A stretch of 64,000 nt of DNA from an uncultured Bacteroidales bacterium. Lineage in GTDB: Bacteria; Bacteroidota; Bacteroidia; Bacteroidales; UBA932. The DNA lies in contig CAKUPC010000001.1 in the NCBI GenBank assembly GCA_934675095.1, positions 157,826 through 221,825 of the forward strand, read 5' to 3'. Of the stretch, positions 7,058 to 16,236 are shown piece after piece. Position 1 is the first letter of the stretch, and every line of letters begins with the position of its first letter. Both the position numbers and the translations under genes were made by a program. Below the pieces are notes generated by a model. It saw only the letters and a list, made by a program, of their open reading frames with translations. It was not told the origin of the DNA and made no database searches.

Positions 7058-9334
7058 TTATTTGCTCCAAGTGCAGCCTGTCACCGTAGGCTTGGCCTTG
7101 CTGCCGGTGTTGCAGATGTAGTCACCGAAATTGTCGGCCGAAAGTTCAAGTTCTGCCCCGTCGATGTTCGCTGAGCAGCCGAACGCCGCGCCGTCAATGG
7201 CGGCGTTCTCCTTGACGTTTCCGAATGCGAGTCCCCAAAGCATCGCAAGGTCCTTGTTGAGCCTGGCCATCTTGAATGCCGCTCCGCAGATGCTTGCGCC
7301 GCTCACGCTCACGCCCTTGAACACGAATCCGGCAAAGCCTCCTGCCGCGCCGACGCAGGTGTTCTCAAGCGCGGACAACGCTCCGTTTGAACTGCAGTCC
7401 GCCATGGTGACGTTCTGCGCGAGACCGACCATGCCGCCGAGAACCGTAGTGTTCACTGAAGTCGCCCAACCGCCGGTAACCGTGCCTGTGTTCTTGCATC
7501 CGGAAAGCTCGACCTTGCCGTCATCCTTTCCTACTGCAGCGCCGACGATGCCTCCGACATTGTCAAGACGGGCATGGGAGTTGCCGTTGTTGAGACAGCC
7601 GCTGTGACGGCATTTGCTGAGCAGGGCACCGGAATTTTCGCATCCCGAGACTGTCATGGAGTAGCCCTTGCCGCCGTTGATGCAGATCTGCGCACCGTTG
7701 TCCTTCCAGTCGTTCACGAATGTTCCGGCGCAGCGTCCGAGTATTCCTCCCACACAGGTAGAGCCGCTGCTTGAGCCCTCTCCGTCGGAAACTCGTGAAA
7801 TCGCCCCGGTGTTGCGGCAGTTCTCGAACACGACTCCGTCAAGCTCGACGATTCCGCAGATTCCTCCGTAGGTCGAAACTCCAAGAGCCCTTGAGCCAGA
7901 AGTCGCCTTGACGCTGATGCTTCCGTTGTTCACGCAGCCGATGAACTTGCCGGCCTTGCACTCCTCGTTCGCGAAATAGAGTCCGGTGTTGGCGTCAAGT
8001 CCGGCAATCGTGTGCCCATAGGCGGCGAGTCCGCCTCCGAAGTTGGCGCAGGCGACATCCTTTCCATTCTGGTCACCTACGGCTACCTCAAGAGTGACAT
8101 TCCCGTCGTTGGTGCAGTTCTCCATCACGCCTCCGTTCTGTGCGACGATGGCTCCGAGCAGGGATGGCTCACCGCCGAGCTTCAGATTGACGGAACAGTT
8201 GGCTGACACTTTAGTTACAGTTCCGAGGTTAATCTGAGCAAGGGCGGCGTTGCCATATTCATAAGGTTTGTCAAGTGATGTAAATTCTCCCGTCAGCGAA
8301 AGGTTCGTGACTTCGGCGTCAGCGCCGAGTTCGCGGAACAGAGGCCTTGTCGCCGCCGAGCGGCTTATGCCCTTCCCGTCGCCGTCGAGCTTGCCGTTGA
8401 ACACTCCGTCGGCAAGCGTGAGGTTGTCTGCGGAAATGTTCGCCGTGAGTTTGAGCGTCCTTCCGCTGAAGTCATCTCCGGCGCTGATTTTAGCCGCGAA
8501 CCTGTTCCAGATTTCGACGTTCGGAATCTCGCCACGGTCGAGTATGCTCTTAGGCTCATAGACGAATGCCTTCTCGTAGGTCTCGCCGGCTTCGGCGACA
8601 AATTCGCCCTCGGAAGGGAAAGTCATCTCCTGAAAACTTCCGTCCATGTCGTAAATCTCAAGCTTCAGTCCCTTGGAATATGCCTTTGCCGGAACAGCGA
8701 AGAATATGTCGGAGCCAAGAGCCGCCCCGGCCGCGCCGCAGGTGACGTTTATCGTGCTCCCGTCCTGCTTCGTGTTCTCAAGGGAAATGCCCTCTTCAGA
8801 GAACACTGCGGTGAACTTGCCGCTGACGGCATAGCCTTCCGGGTCGCTGACTTTGACGGACGAGACAGGAAAGGTAGAGCTTCCTTTCTGCGGGGTGATG
8901 CGTATGTATGCCATCGCGTCCGAAATCTCCAGAGACCCGAGTTTGCCGCTGTATCCGAGCATCAGCTTCGTCTCGGGATTTATCGTCTCTCCGTCCGAGG
9001 TCTGCTCCGACGGAATCACCACCTTTGCGGTCTTGTCCTCCTTCGACCACGAGTCGTACATCGACACCGGATAGACGGCGCAGTGCGGCACCTCCACGCC
9101 GACATTGAATGAAAACGCGGCCCTCGCGTCGTCCTCCATATCAAGTTCTGTCAGGGCTGATTTCATCCCGTTCACGACAATTCTGGCTTCCTCGTTCCAG
9201 ACGAAGCCCGCAGGGGCATCGACCGTCACGGTCTTTGCCTTCTCATTCTCCGTTATATGCACGTCCGGCGTCTTCTGGCAGGCAAGAAGAAGCGTCGCCG
9301 CCAATGCCGGGGACATCAAAAAAATCTTTCTCAT
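7058..9334 (-). CDS. Lipoprotein with beta-sandwich head and GLUG-type beta-helix (paralogue)
   Basis: The protein has 758 residues. MRKIFLMSPALAATLLLAC is a lipoprotein signal with lipobox Cys19. The head (about 25-265) differs from that of its neighbour but keeps fimbrillin-like features (EVPHCAVYPVSMYD, AYIRITPQKG). From about residue 285 the beta-helix half aligns closely with the protein encoded at 4390-6807, down to the shared end (ADNFG.YICNTGSK followed by P.VTGCTWSK). A gene duplication with head exchange or rapid head divergence is the simplest explanation. It follows the clan GH-A enzyme gene by 9 bp and is therefore in the PUL operon. Likely a surface glycan-binding or adhesin-like protein. 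Confidence 0.8.
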   Translation of the reverse strand: MRKIFLMSPALAATLLLACQKTPDVHITENEKAKTVTVDAPAGFVWNEEARIVVNGMKSALTELDMEDDARAAFSFNVGVEVPHCAVYPVSMYDSWSKEDKTAKVVIPSEQTSDGETINPETKLMLGYSGKLGSLEISDAMAYIRITPQKGSSTFPVSSVKVSDPEGYAVSGKFTAVFSEEGISLENTKQDGSTINVTCGAAGAALGSDIFFAVPAKAYSKGLKLEIYDMDGSFQEMTFPSEGEFVAEAGETYEKAFVYEPKSILDRGEIPNVEIWNRFAAKISAGDDFSGRTLKLTANISADNLTLADGVFNGKLDGDGKGISRSAATRPLFRELGADAEVTNLSLTGEFTSLDKPYEYGNAALAQINLGTVTKVSANCSVNLKLGGEPSLLGAIVAQNGGVMENCTNDGNVTLEVAVGDQNGKDVACANFGGGLAAYGHTIAGLDANTGLYFANEECKAGKFIGCVNNGSISVKATSGSRALGVSTYGGICGIVELDGVVFENCRNTGAISRVSDGEGSSSGSTCVGGILGRCAGTFVNDWKDNGAQICINGGKGYSMTVSGCENSGALLSKCRHSGCLNNGNSHARLDNVGGIVGAAVGKDDGKVELSGCKNTGTVTGGWATSVNTTVLGGMVGLAQNVTMADCSSNGALSALENTCVGAAGGFAGFVFKGVSVSGASICGAAFKMARLNKDLAMLWGLAFGNVKENAAIDGAAFGCSANIDGAELELSADNFGDYICNTGSKAKPTVTGCTWSK

Positions 9335-9343
9335 AGTTCTGTG

Positions 9344-10459
9344 TTATTTATTGTTCTTTATGAAGTTACGTATATATTCAACCTCCTCCTCGCTCCACGG
9401 CGTTCCGTCCGGACGGAATATGTCGTGGAACCAGATCTTCGGTTCCTCCGTCCATGGAATCGAGTTCCCCTCGGAGTCGAGCTTGTTCCAGTCGTAGTGG
9501 AAGTTGCACTTGCCGGCGACAAGGCCGAAATTCACCGCGCCGACGTTGTATTTCCGGAATATCGGGTAGGAGCCCTCGAACGTCGAGTCCATCTTTCCCC
9601 TTGCGAGGAACTCCGTGCAGACCATCGGTCTGCGGTAGGGCAGGAGCTGCTTTATGTAGCGTTCGAGCGATGCGGGGGTGTCATAGGCGTGGAACGTGAT
9701 GACGTCGCTGTTCTCCAGCATGAAGGAAACCTCGGGGAGCGAGGTTATATTGTTGCCGACCCAGGACCACAACGGCGCGGTCAGCGGCTGGGACGGGTTC
9801 ACCTCGCGGCCCCAGCGGAAGGTCGCCGCAAGCAGGGGAACGGAATCCGTGACCCCGCGCCGGTGATGCTCCGGTTCATTGTAGAGACACCACATCAGCA
9901 CGCGGCTGTCCTTACTGTAGCTGCGCAGGATGTCCTTGACCATTTTTTCAAGTTTAGGCCAGGTCGACGGGTCGTTCACCCATTCCGCCCCCGGAACCAT
10001 ACACCATCCCGAATTGTGCACCCCGGGAACGCTCTCCGGCTGCGGGCCGAGCTGCGGGTTCACGCATTTTCCTCCGTTGGTCCAGAAAGATACGATAACC
10101 CGTATGCCGTGGCTCTCACAGATGTCGAGGAAGCGGCTGAAACGGGCCTTGAAGCCCTTGGGGTCGTCGAGATAGACAAGATGTGAGAGAAATACGCGGA
10201 CAGTGTTGAATCCCAGCCCTTCTGCATACCCGAGCTCACGGTCGATGGTCTGCGGGTCGAACGTGCTCTCCTGCCACATCTCAATCTGGTTTATCGCCGT
10301 CGAGGGGACATAGTTGCATCCCACAATCCATCCCTGCTCCGCATACCATGCGTCGGCCTTCTCGCGGCTCCACCTGCCTTCCCCTTTTCTTGCCGAAAGG
10401 GGAAGGGCGGCCAACACAAAAATTAATGAAACAATATATACAACTTTTCTCATTCTCAT
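9344..10459 (-). CDS. Secreted clan GH-A glycoside hydrolase (GH5-like cellulase/xylanase group)
   Basis: The protein has 371 residues with a signal peptide (VVYIVSLIFVLAALPLSA). ATGs at 10459 and 10453 are both possible. Motifs are WIVGCNYVPSTAINQIEMWQ, GFNTVRVFL, CLYNEP (Glu195, acid/base) and CTEF (Glu283, nucleophile), with a conserved C-terminal WFHDIFRPDGTPW. Bacteroidota relatives are usually labelled 1,4-beta-xylanase or cellulase without proof. The gene lies between SusD and the lipoproteins. A close homologue is found in the second PUL at 53384-54469, which suggests that both loci handle related backbones. Confidence 0.85.
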   Translation of the reverse strand: MRMRKVVYIVSLIFVLAALPLSARKGEGRWSREKADAWYAEQGWIVGCNYVPSTAINQIEMWQESTFDPQTIDRELGYAEGLGFNTVRVFLSHLVYLDDPKGFKARFSRFLDICESHGIRVIVSFWTNGGKCVNPQLGPQPESVPGVHNSGWCMVPGAEWVNDPSTWPKLEKMVKDILRSYSKDSRVLMWCLYNEPEHHRRGVTDSVPLLAATFRWGREVNPSQPLTAPLWSWVGNNITSLPEVSFMLENSDVITFHAYDTPASLERYIKQLLPYRRPMVCTEFLARGKMDSTFEGSYPIFRKYNVGAVNFGLVAGKCNFHYDWNKLDSEGNSIPWTEEPKIWFHDIFRPDGTPWSEEEVEYIRNFIKNNK

Positions 10460-10515
10460 TTATCGGAATTATCCTCAGAATCGAGGCGTTTCTAATATTT
10501 CATATCCCGGGATTT

Positions 10516-12024
10516 CTAATATCCCGCATTCTGCCTGAGGTTCGGGTTCTTGTCGATCTCGCCCTGAGGAATCGGAAGGAGCAGGTCGGTCTGTTCGAAC
10601 GGACGGCGGCTCTGCCAGTAGGAATCCTCCTCCGGCATCGCGTCATGGATTGCCTTCACCTTCTCCCAGCCGTAGCGGGCGACGTCGAAGAAGCGGAAGC
10701 CCTCGAATGCCAGCTCCAGACGGCGCTCGTCGAGTATGAGCCCGAGCATCGTGTCGTAGTCCGCCGGTTCGTCAATCTTCTTCAGATGCACGCGCTCGCG
10801 GACCTTGTTCACATAGCCCGTCGCTCCCTTGAGGTCTCCCTGCGCGGCAAGAGCCTCGGCGTGAAGCAGGTAGATCTCGGCAAGGCGCATGAAGATTATG
10901 CTGCTCGCGTTGGTGCGGACCTTATAGGCGAAAGGATAGTTGCTTGAAGGGTAGTACAGAGACCATGTGCACTGGTCATATTTCACGGACGCGTTCAGTC
11001 TCTCCGTGTCCCCGGCCTTGTCGAACGCTGCCAGCAGGTCGCGTGAAGGTGTGAGGTATTTCGCCCAGCCGAAATTAGTGCGGTTGCTGTACTGGTCATA
11101 GTAGTACATGTATGCCAGGCGGTCTCCAGAACTCTTGGTGCTCTGAATCTCAAATACGGTCTCCGGATTGTTCCTGAATGCATCCGTTTCGTTGAATCCC
11201 CAGATGTCGTCATATTTCGGAGAGAGCGTGTAGCCGCATTCCTCCAGCGCCAGGCAGTTGTCTGCGACCTTGCTCCAGTCGCGGAGTTCGGTGTCGCGTG
11301 CATAGAGACGCGCCAGAAGTCCGTGCGCGAAGGCCTTGGTGAAGACGGCCTTGTTCGCAGGGTCTGTGTCGGGAGCATATTGGCAGGCGAACTCCAGGTC
11401 GGTGATAATCTTGCGGTAGATGTCAAGGACAGGCGTGGCCTCGGGGTAGTAGAGCGGATAGACTTCCTCAACGTTGTCCGTCGTGATTGACGGCGGCACC
11501 ACGGTGGTCATCGGGATGTCTCCCCAGAGGGACGTCGCCTGAAGCCACAGCCAGCTGCGGAAGCAGTATGCCTCGGCCTGCCAGCGGTTCTTCTCCTGCT
11601 CGTCGTTCCATGACTCGTCCTTCACGAACACTGAGTCCGCGTAGTTGATGAGAGTGTTGGCGTTGCTCACCTGCTGGAAATAGCGCGTCCATGTGACCGC
11701 CACGTCCTCGTTGGACGGGCTTATCTTGTTGGCCTCGATGTCGAGCAGCTTGGCGTTGTTCGTGCCGTTGTAGGAGTTGTCGAGACGACATTCGGAAACC
11801 ACCTGATAGTAGAGCGTCCCGACAAAGCTTACTGTCGGCGCCCAGCTGTTGTACATTGCGTTGCGGAGACCCTCGATGTCGGCGCGAAGCTCGTAGGGAT
11901 TCTCGCTGCCGCCCTCTTCTTTCTTTTCCGTCCCATATTCGGTGATCGGCATCAGGTCGAGCTGGCAGGAAAGCGCCAGCAGCGCGGTGGCCGCGACGAC
12001 GGATATACGATATATATTCTTCAT
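10516..12024 (-). CDS. susD-like: SusD-like glycan-binding lipoprotein (RagB/SusD family)
   Basis: The protein has 502 residues. The start giving MKNIYRISVVAATALLALSC is preferred because it makes a compact lipoprotein signal (lipobox Cys). Typical family features are present: an early ELRADIEGLRNAMYNSWAP region, NANTLINYAD, AEAYCFRSWLWLQATSLWGD, TKAFAHGLLARLYA, a late FMRLAEIYLLHAEALA and the end LLPIPQGEIDKNPNLRQN. It caps the SusC transporter on the cell surface and delivers oligosaccharides. Its start lies 16 bp after the SusC stop, so the pair is translated from one message. Confidence 0.95.
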   Translation of the reverse strand: MKNIYRISVVAATALLALSCQLDLMPITEYGTEKKEEGGSENPYELRADIEGLRNAMYNSWAPTVSFVGTLYYQVVSECRLDNSYNGTNNAKLLDIEANKISPSNEDVAVTWTRYFQQVSNANTLINYADSVFVKDESWNDEQEKNRWQAEAYCFRSWLWLQATSLWGDIPMTTVVPPSITTDNVEEVYPLYYPEATPVLDIYRKIITDLEFACQYAPDTDPANKAVFTKAFAHGLLARLYARDTELRDWSKVADNCLALEECGYTLSPKYDDIWGFNETDAFRNNPETVFEIQSTKSSGDRLAYMYYYDQYSNRTNFGWAKYLTPSRDLLAAFDKAGDTERLNASVKYDQCTWSLYYPSSNYPFAYKVRTNASSIIFMRLAEIYLLHAEALAAQGDLKGATGYVNKVRERVHLKKIDEPADYDTMLGLILDERRLELAFEGFRFFDVARYGWEKVKAIHDAMPEEDSYWQSRRPFEQTDLLLPIPQGEIDKNPNLRQNAGY

Positions 12025-12040
12025 GATTATTTTTCCTCTT

Positions 12041-15000
12041 TTAGAATTCCACATTCAGTCCGAAAATGAATGTCTTGACATTCGGATATGAGCCCCAATC
12101 GACTCCCATCTTTGTTGCGGCCGTGTATTCGCTGACCTCCGGGTCATAGCCGCTGTACTTCGTGAGTGTAAGCACGTTGCCGCAGGTTATATATGGCCTT
12201 ATGCTTGAGATGTGGGCCTTGCGCAGAGCCGGATGGCGTATGTCGTATGCGAGGGTTATGTTCTTGAGCTTCACATACGAGCCGTCCTCCACGAATCGGG
12301 ACGAAACCTTGAGATTGTCCGTTCCCCCGGCCTTCGGCATGTCGGTGATGTCGCCCGGGCTGCGCCAGCGTCTGAGAACATCGGTAATCTGGTTGTAGCC
12401 GTTGTTCATGCTGACAAGCTCGACGCGGGAGGCGTTGTAGATGTCGTTGCCGACGGAACCGGTGATGAGGAAAGAGAGGCTGAGCCCTTTCCATGAGAGT
12501 GTGTTCGTGAGTCCGAAAGTGAAGTCCGGGTTCGCGTCGCCTATCCATGTCTTGTCGGCGTCCGTGATGCGCCCGTCGTTGTTACGGTCCTCATAGACGA
12601 TGTTTCCCGTCTGCGGATCGACACCCTTTGAGACATAGCCGTAGAACTGCGAGAGCGGGTGTCCTTCCTCCATCCTGATGACGGACTCGCGGCCCTGCTG
12701 GTCAGAGGTGCCGGCGAAATAGTAAATCTTCTGGAGGCGGAGGCTTTCAAGCCTGTTGCGGTTCATCGAGATGTTGAAGTCCGTGTTCCAGCGGAAGTCG
12801 TTCCTGTCGATGTTCACGGAGTTCAGCGAGAACTCAAGTCCCCAGTTGGACATTTCGCCCTCGTTGCGGTAGATGCTCCCGACCTTTGCGGTGGAAGGAA
12901 GCGGAACGTTGAGGAGAAGGTCTGTCGTGTATTTGTAGTAGCCGTCCATCGTGAGGTTCAGGCGGCCTCCGAACATCGAGAAGTCAACTCCGACATTCGC
13001 CTGGTTGGTGGTTTCCCAAGTCAGGTCGGTGTTGCCCATCGCGCTGAGGTTGCCGATTGTCGGGACCGCATTCGCGTATTCCGGTTTGGTGTAGTCGTAG
13101 TAGGTGATTGAATATTTCTCCACCCATGCATAGTCAGCGAGGCCGGCCTGGTTGCCGAGCTGTCCCCACCCCGCGCGAAGCTTCAGGTCGTCAATCCACG
13201 AGGCGTCTTTCATCCATGATTCCCCGCTGATGCGCCATGCCGCTGAAACGGACGGGAAGAAGCCCCATTTGTGACCGGGCGCGAGCTTGCTGGAACCGTC
13301 GGCGCGGAAGTTCGCGGTGAGGTAGTAGCGGCTGCCGTAGTTGTAGGAGATTCGTCCGAGCCAGGACATGATGGACCACTTGGACCAGCTCTGTCCGATT
13401 GAGCCCGGCTTGTTGCCGGCATTGAGCCCGAACACGCTGTGGTCGGACATGAGGTAGTTCTTGCCTGCTGTGAGTGCCTGGTAGTCTGAAGTCGTGGCGG
13501 AAGTTCCGGCCATCACCTCAAGGCTGTGTCCTCCCCAGAGACCGTTGTAGGTCAGGATGTTGTCATAAATCATCCTCTTGTCGTCGTTGCGGGTGTCCGT
13601 CACGGAGCCGTGCGCCTTGCGGCCGAACACGGTGCTGACCGGGTCGAGGTAGGTGTAGCCATGCCCCCAGCGGCGGTCCATGGAAACGGTCGATTTGAAG
13701 CGGAGACCCTTTACGATGTCAATGGTCAGCGCTCCGGACGCGATGAGCCTGTCGTATGACGAGAAATTCTCCTGCGTCCTCGCGATGTTCTCGACAGGGG
13801 AGTTGAGACCGCTGAGTCCATAGAAGTTCGTCCAATAGTACTCCGGGTTGGCCTCGTCCCACACCTTGGCGTAGGTCGGGGTGCAGAGCGCGGAGATAAC
13901 CACGCCTCCGTTGTTCGCGCCCATTCCGGTGTTCACGCCGTTGGAGCGCCCGTTTGAATAGGCAATGTCGGTGCCGAAGCGGAGCCAGTCAAAGAGCTTC
14001 CATTCGGTGTTGACCTTCATGTTGAAACGGCGGCTGTAGGTGGAGCGGATGACACCCGTCTCGTCGCTGTAGCCGGCACTGGCATAGTACTTTGCCTTGT
14101 CGGTGGCATTGGACACGGAAAGCTGGTAGTTCTGCGCGAGTCCGTTCCTGTAGGTTTCCTTCAGCCAGTCGGTCTCGTCCTTGAGCCCGTACGGCATTTC
14201 CTCGACGATGGACTGAAGCCCCTCATCCACAAGGAGTTCCTTGTACTGCTCGTGGTTCAGGACATCGAATGTCCGCGCCACGGTCGTGAGTCCGACGTAT
14301 GAGCTGAACGAAATCTGCGTTCCCTTGCCTGCCTTTCCGGCCTTTGTCGTGATGAGCACGACGCCGTTGGCCGCACGCGAACCGTAGATGGCCGCTGAGG
14401 ATGCGTCCTTGAGAATCTGCATTGACTCGATGTCGGAAGGGGAGAGATATGCGATTGCATAGCCGCCTTCTCCGACAGGCACGCCGTCAACGACATAGAG
14501 CGGGTCGTTGCTGGAGGCTATGGAAGATGCTCCGCGCACGCGGATGGTCATTCCGCTGCCCGGAAGACCGCTTGTCTGCTGCGCCGTGACTCCGGCGACC
14601 TTTCCCTGAATGAAGCCTGCGGCATCGGTAATCGGACGGGTCTTCATGTCTTCGGTGGAGACGGTGGAGATTGCAGTCGTGAGGTCGCGCTTCTTTGCCG
14701 TTCCGTAGCCGATGGCCACGACGGCATCAAGGGCTATGGCCTCAATTTCGGCGGTCACGTCAATGGCGGAGCGCCCGGCAACCTTCTCTGAGACAATCTT
14801 ATAGCCAAGTGCCTCATACCTCAGCGACGGGTCTTTCCCGGTCAGCGTAATCGTGTATTTTCCGTCGGCGTCGGTCATGGTGCCGTTGGTCGTGCCTTCC
14901 TCAAGCACGCTCATCGCTATCACCGGAATCCCGTCCGAATCCACGACCGTTCCGCTGACTGTCCTATCCTGAGACTTCGGAGTTCCGTTGCTCTGCTGCT

Positions 15001-15301
15001 TTGGAGAAAGCACGACAAGTCTCGGGTTCTTGATTTCATACGAAATCGACGTTTCTGAAAACAGCGCGTCGAGAACGGCCTTCAACGGTCTGTTCTTGAC
15101 GTCAATGCTGACTTTCTTGGCTAAGTCAGGAAGCGCGCTGCTGTAGAAGAATTTGAAATCGCCCTGTTTCTCAACGACAGGAAGAACCTCCGAAAGAGGG
15201 CTGTCCTTCACGGAAACAGTAATCTGTTGTCCCCACGACGGTACGGCGAAAGCCGTCGCGACGAGTATTGCCAATACCCATTTCGTAAATCTGCGGTGCA
15301 T
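12041..15301 (-). CDS. susC-like: SusC-like TonB-dependent transporter with STN signalling domain
   Basis: The protein has 1086 residues: signal peptide (AVPSWGQ), an STN domain at about 25-105 (VSVKDSPLSEVLPVVEKQGD), a carboxypeptidase-regulatory-like beta-sandwich at about 114-195 (VSGTVVDSDGIPV), a plug domain (DPLYVVDGVP, AAIYGSRAANGVVLITTK) and a 22-strand barrel ending in FGLNVEF. The STN domain is the part that, in FecA-type transducers, contacts the periplasmic end of a FecR anti-sigma factor, and exactly such a gene lies directly upstream. It imports the PUL substrate across the outer membrane and reports its presence. Length is normal for the family. Confidence 0.96.
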   Translation of the reverse strand: MHRRFTKWVLAILVATAFAVPSWGQQITVSVKDSPLSEVLPVVEKQGDFKFFYSSALPDLAKKVSIDVKNRPLKAVLDALFSETSISYEIKNPRLVVLSPKQQSNGTPKSQDRTVSGTVVDSDGIPVIAMSVLEEGTTNGTMTDADGKYTITLTGKDPSLRYEALGYKIVSEKVAGRSAIDVTAEIEAIALDAVVAIGYGTAKKRDLTTAISTVSTEDMKTRPITDAAGFIQGKVAGVTAQQTSGLPGSGMTIRVRGASSIASSNDPLYVVDGVPVGEGGYAIAYLSPSDIESMQILKDASSAAIYGSRAANGVVLITTKAGKAGKGTQISFSSYVGLTTVARTFDVLNHEQYKELLVDEGLQSIVEEMPYGLKDETDWLKETYRNGLAQNYQLSVSNATDKAKYYASAGYSDETGVIRSTYSRRFNMKVNTEWKLFDWLRFGTDIAYSNGRSNGVNTGMGANNGGVVISALCTPTYAKVWDEANPEYYWTNFYGLSGLNSPVENIARTQENFSSYDRLIASGALTIDIVKGLRFKSTVSMDRRWGHGYTYLDPVSTVFGRKAHGSVTDTRNDDKRMIYDNILTYNGLWGGHSLEVMAGTSATTSDYQALTAGKNYLMSDHSVFGLNAGNKPGSIGQSWSKWSIMSWLGRISYNYGSRYYLTANFRADGSSKLAPGHKWGFFPSVSAAWRISGESWMKDASWIDDLKLRAGWGQLGNQAGLADYAWVEKYSITYYDYTKPEYANAVPTIGNLSAMGNTDLTWETTNQANVGVDFSMFGGRLNLTMDGYYKYTTDLLLNVPLPSTAKVGSIYRNEGEMSNWGLEFSLNSVNIDRNDFRWNTDFNISMNRNRLESLRLQKIYYFAGTSDQQGRESVIRMEEGHPLSQFYGYVSKGVDPQTGNIVYEDRNNDGRITDADKTWIGDANPDFTFGLTNTLSWKGLSLSFLITGSVGNDIYNASRVELVSMNNGYNQITDVLRRWRSPGDITDMPKAGGTDNLKVSSRFVEDGSYVKLKNITLAYDIRHPALRKAHISSIRPYITCGNVLTLTKYSGYDPEVSEYTAATKMGVDWGSYPNVKTFIFGLNVEF

Positions 15302-15350
15302 TGCTTTGTTGGGTTATTAATGTTTATTTATGCCGCGGCTTCCCGGAATG

Positions 15351-16235
15351 TTACCGGTCACGCCCCGAAAGTTTCACTACATTTCCTTCCATTGTCCAGG
15401 CAACGGGGGAGGTCTCGGTAATCAGGCTGAGCATCGTCTTGAGCGATGTGTTGGGAATCACGCCGGTGTAGCGCAGTTCCCGTATGCTTTCGTCCTCAAA
15501 GACAACTCGCACTGCGTAGAGACGTTCCATCTCGGCCGCAACTGCGGTCAGGCTGTCATTGCTGAACGCCACCTCGTTGCGAAGCCACGGAACTTCAGAG
15601 GATGCACCTGCAGGCTCCGGTTTTCCGAGCGTTCCGGATGCCCTGTCGAACGATACGCGCTGGTGCGGCAGGAGCACTGCCTCACATCTTCCGGCCGTTG
15701 TCAGCACTTTGCCCTCCACGAGCGTCACGGTCTCGTCACCGTTCTCATAAGAACGGACATTGAACTTCGTTCCGAGAGCCTCGACGCTGATGTTTCCCGT
15801 GCTGACTACAAACGGAAGTTCCGCGTTCTTCGCGACTTCAAAGAACGCCTCGCCCTCAAGGGATATGTCCCTGTTCGTCTTTCCGTATTCGGTGGAGTAG
15901 GAGACGCGGCTGGCTGAGTTCAGCCTTATGCGGCTGCCGTCCGGAAGCAGAACGTCGCTCCTCTGCCCGCAGTCCGCGACAATCTCGAACTGTCCGGGAA
16001 CTGCCTCCGGCGCAGAAATGCGCATCCCCGCAAAGACACCGAGCGCGACAGCCGCAGCCACGGCGGACACAGCCGCCACGACGCGCAGAAGACCGTTTCT
16101 GCGCTGCCCGGCCTCTTTCTCCAGCCGTGCCGCACGTTTCTTTGTCCGTGCAAACGCCCTGTCTATTTCCTCTTGTGTCACGGACGAGCCGTCAATCGCG
16201 TCCCATCCGATGAAAACATCTTTCGTATTCCTCAT
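15351..16235 (-). CDS. FecR-family anti-sigma factor
   Basis: The protein has 294 residues with a cytoplasmic N-terminus, one membrane segment at about 49-71 (LLRVVAAVSAVAAAVALGVF), a FecR domain (LLPDGSRIRLNSASRVSYS) and a C-terminal DUF4974-like domain (AEMERLYAVRVVFEDESIRE). In these systems the N-terminus holds the ECF sigma factor until the SusC STN domain signals through the periplasmic part. The start lies 1 bp after the GH27 stop, so the two genes are co-transcribed. The cognate sigma factor is one gene further upstream, with GH27 interposed. Confidence 0.93.
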   Translation of the reverse strand: MRNTKDVFIGWDAIDGSSVTQEEIDRAFARTKKRAARLEKEAGQRRNGLLRVVAAVSAVAAAVALGVFAGMRISAPEAVPGQFEIVADCGQRSDVLLPDGSRIRLNSASRVSYSTEYGKTNRDISLEGEAFFEVAKNAELPFVVSTGNISVEALGTKFNVRSYENGDETVTLVEGKVLTTAGRCEAVLLPHQRVSFDRASGTLGKPEPAGASSEVPWLRNEVAFSNDSLTAVAAEMERLYAVRVVFEDESIRELRYTGVIPNTSLKTMLSLITETSPVAWTMEGNVVKLSGRDR

Positions 16236-16236
16236 A

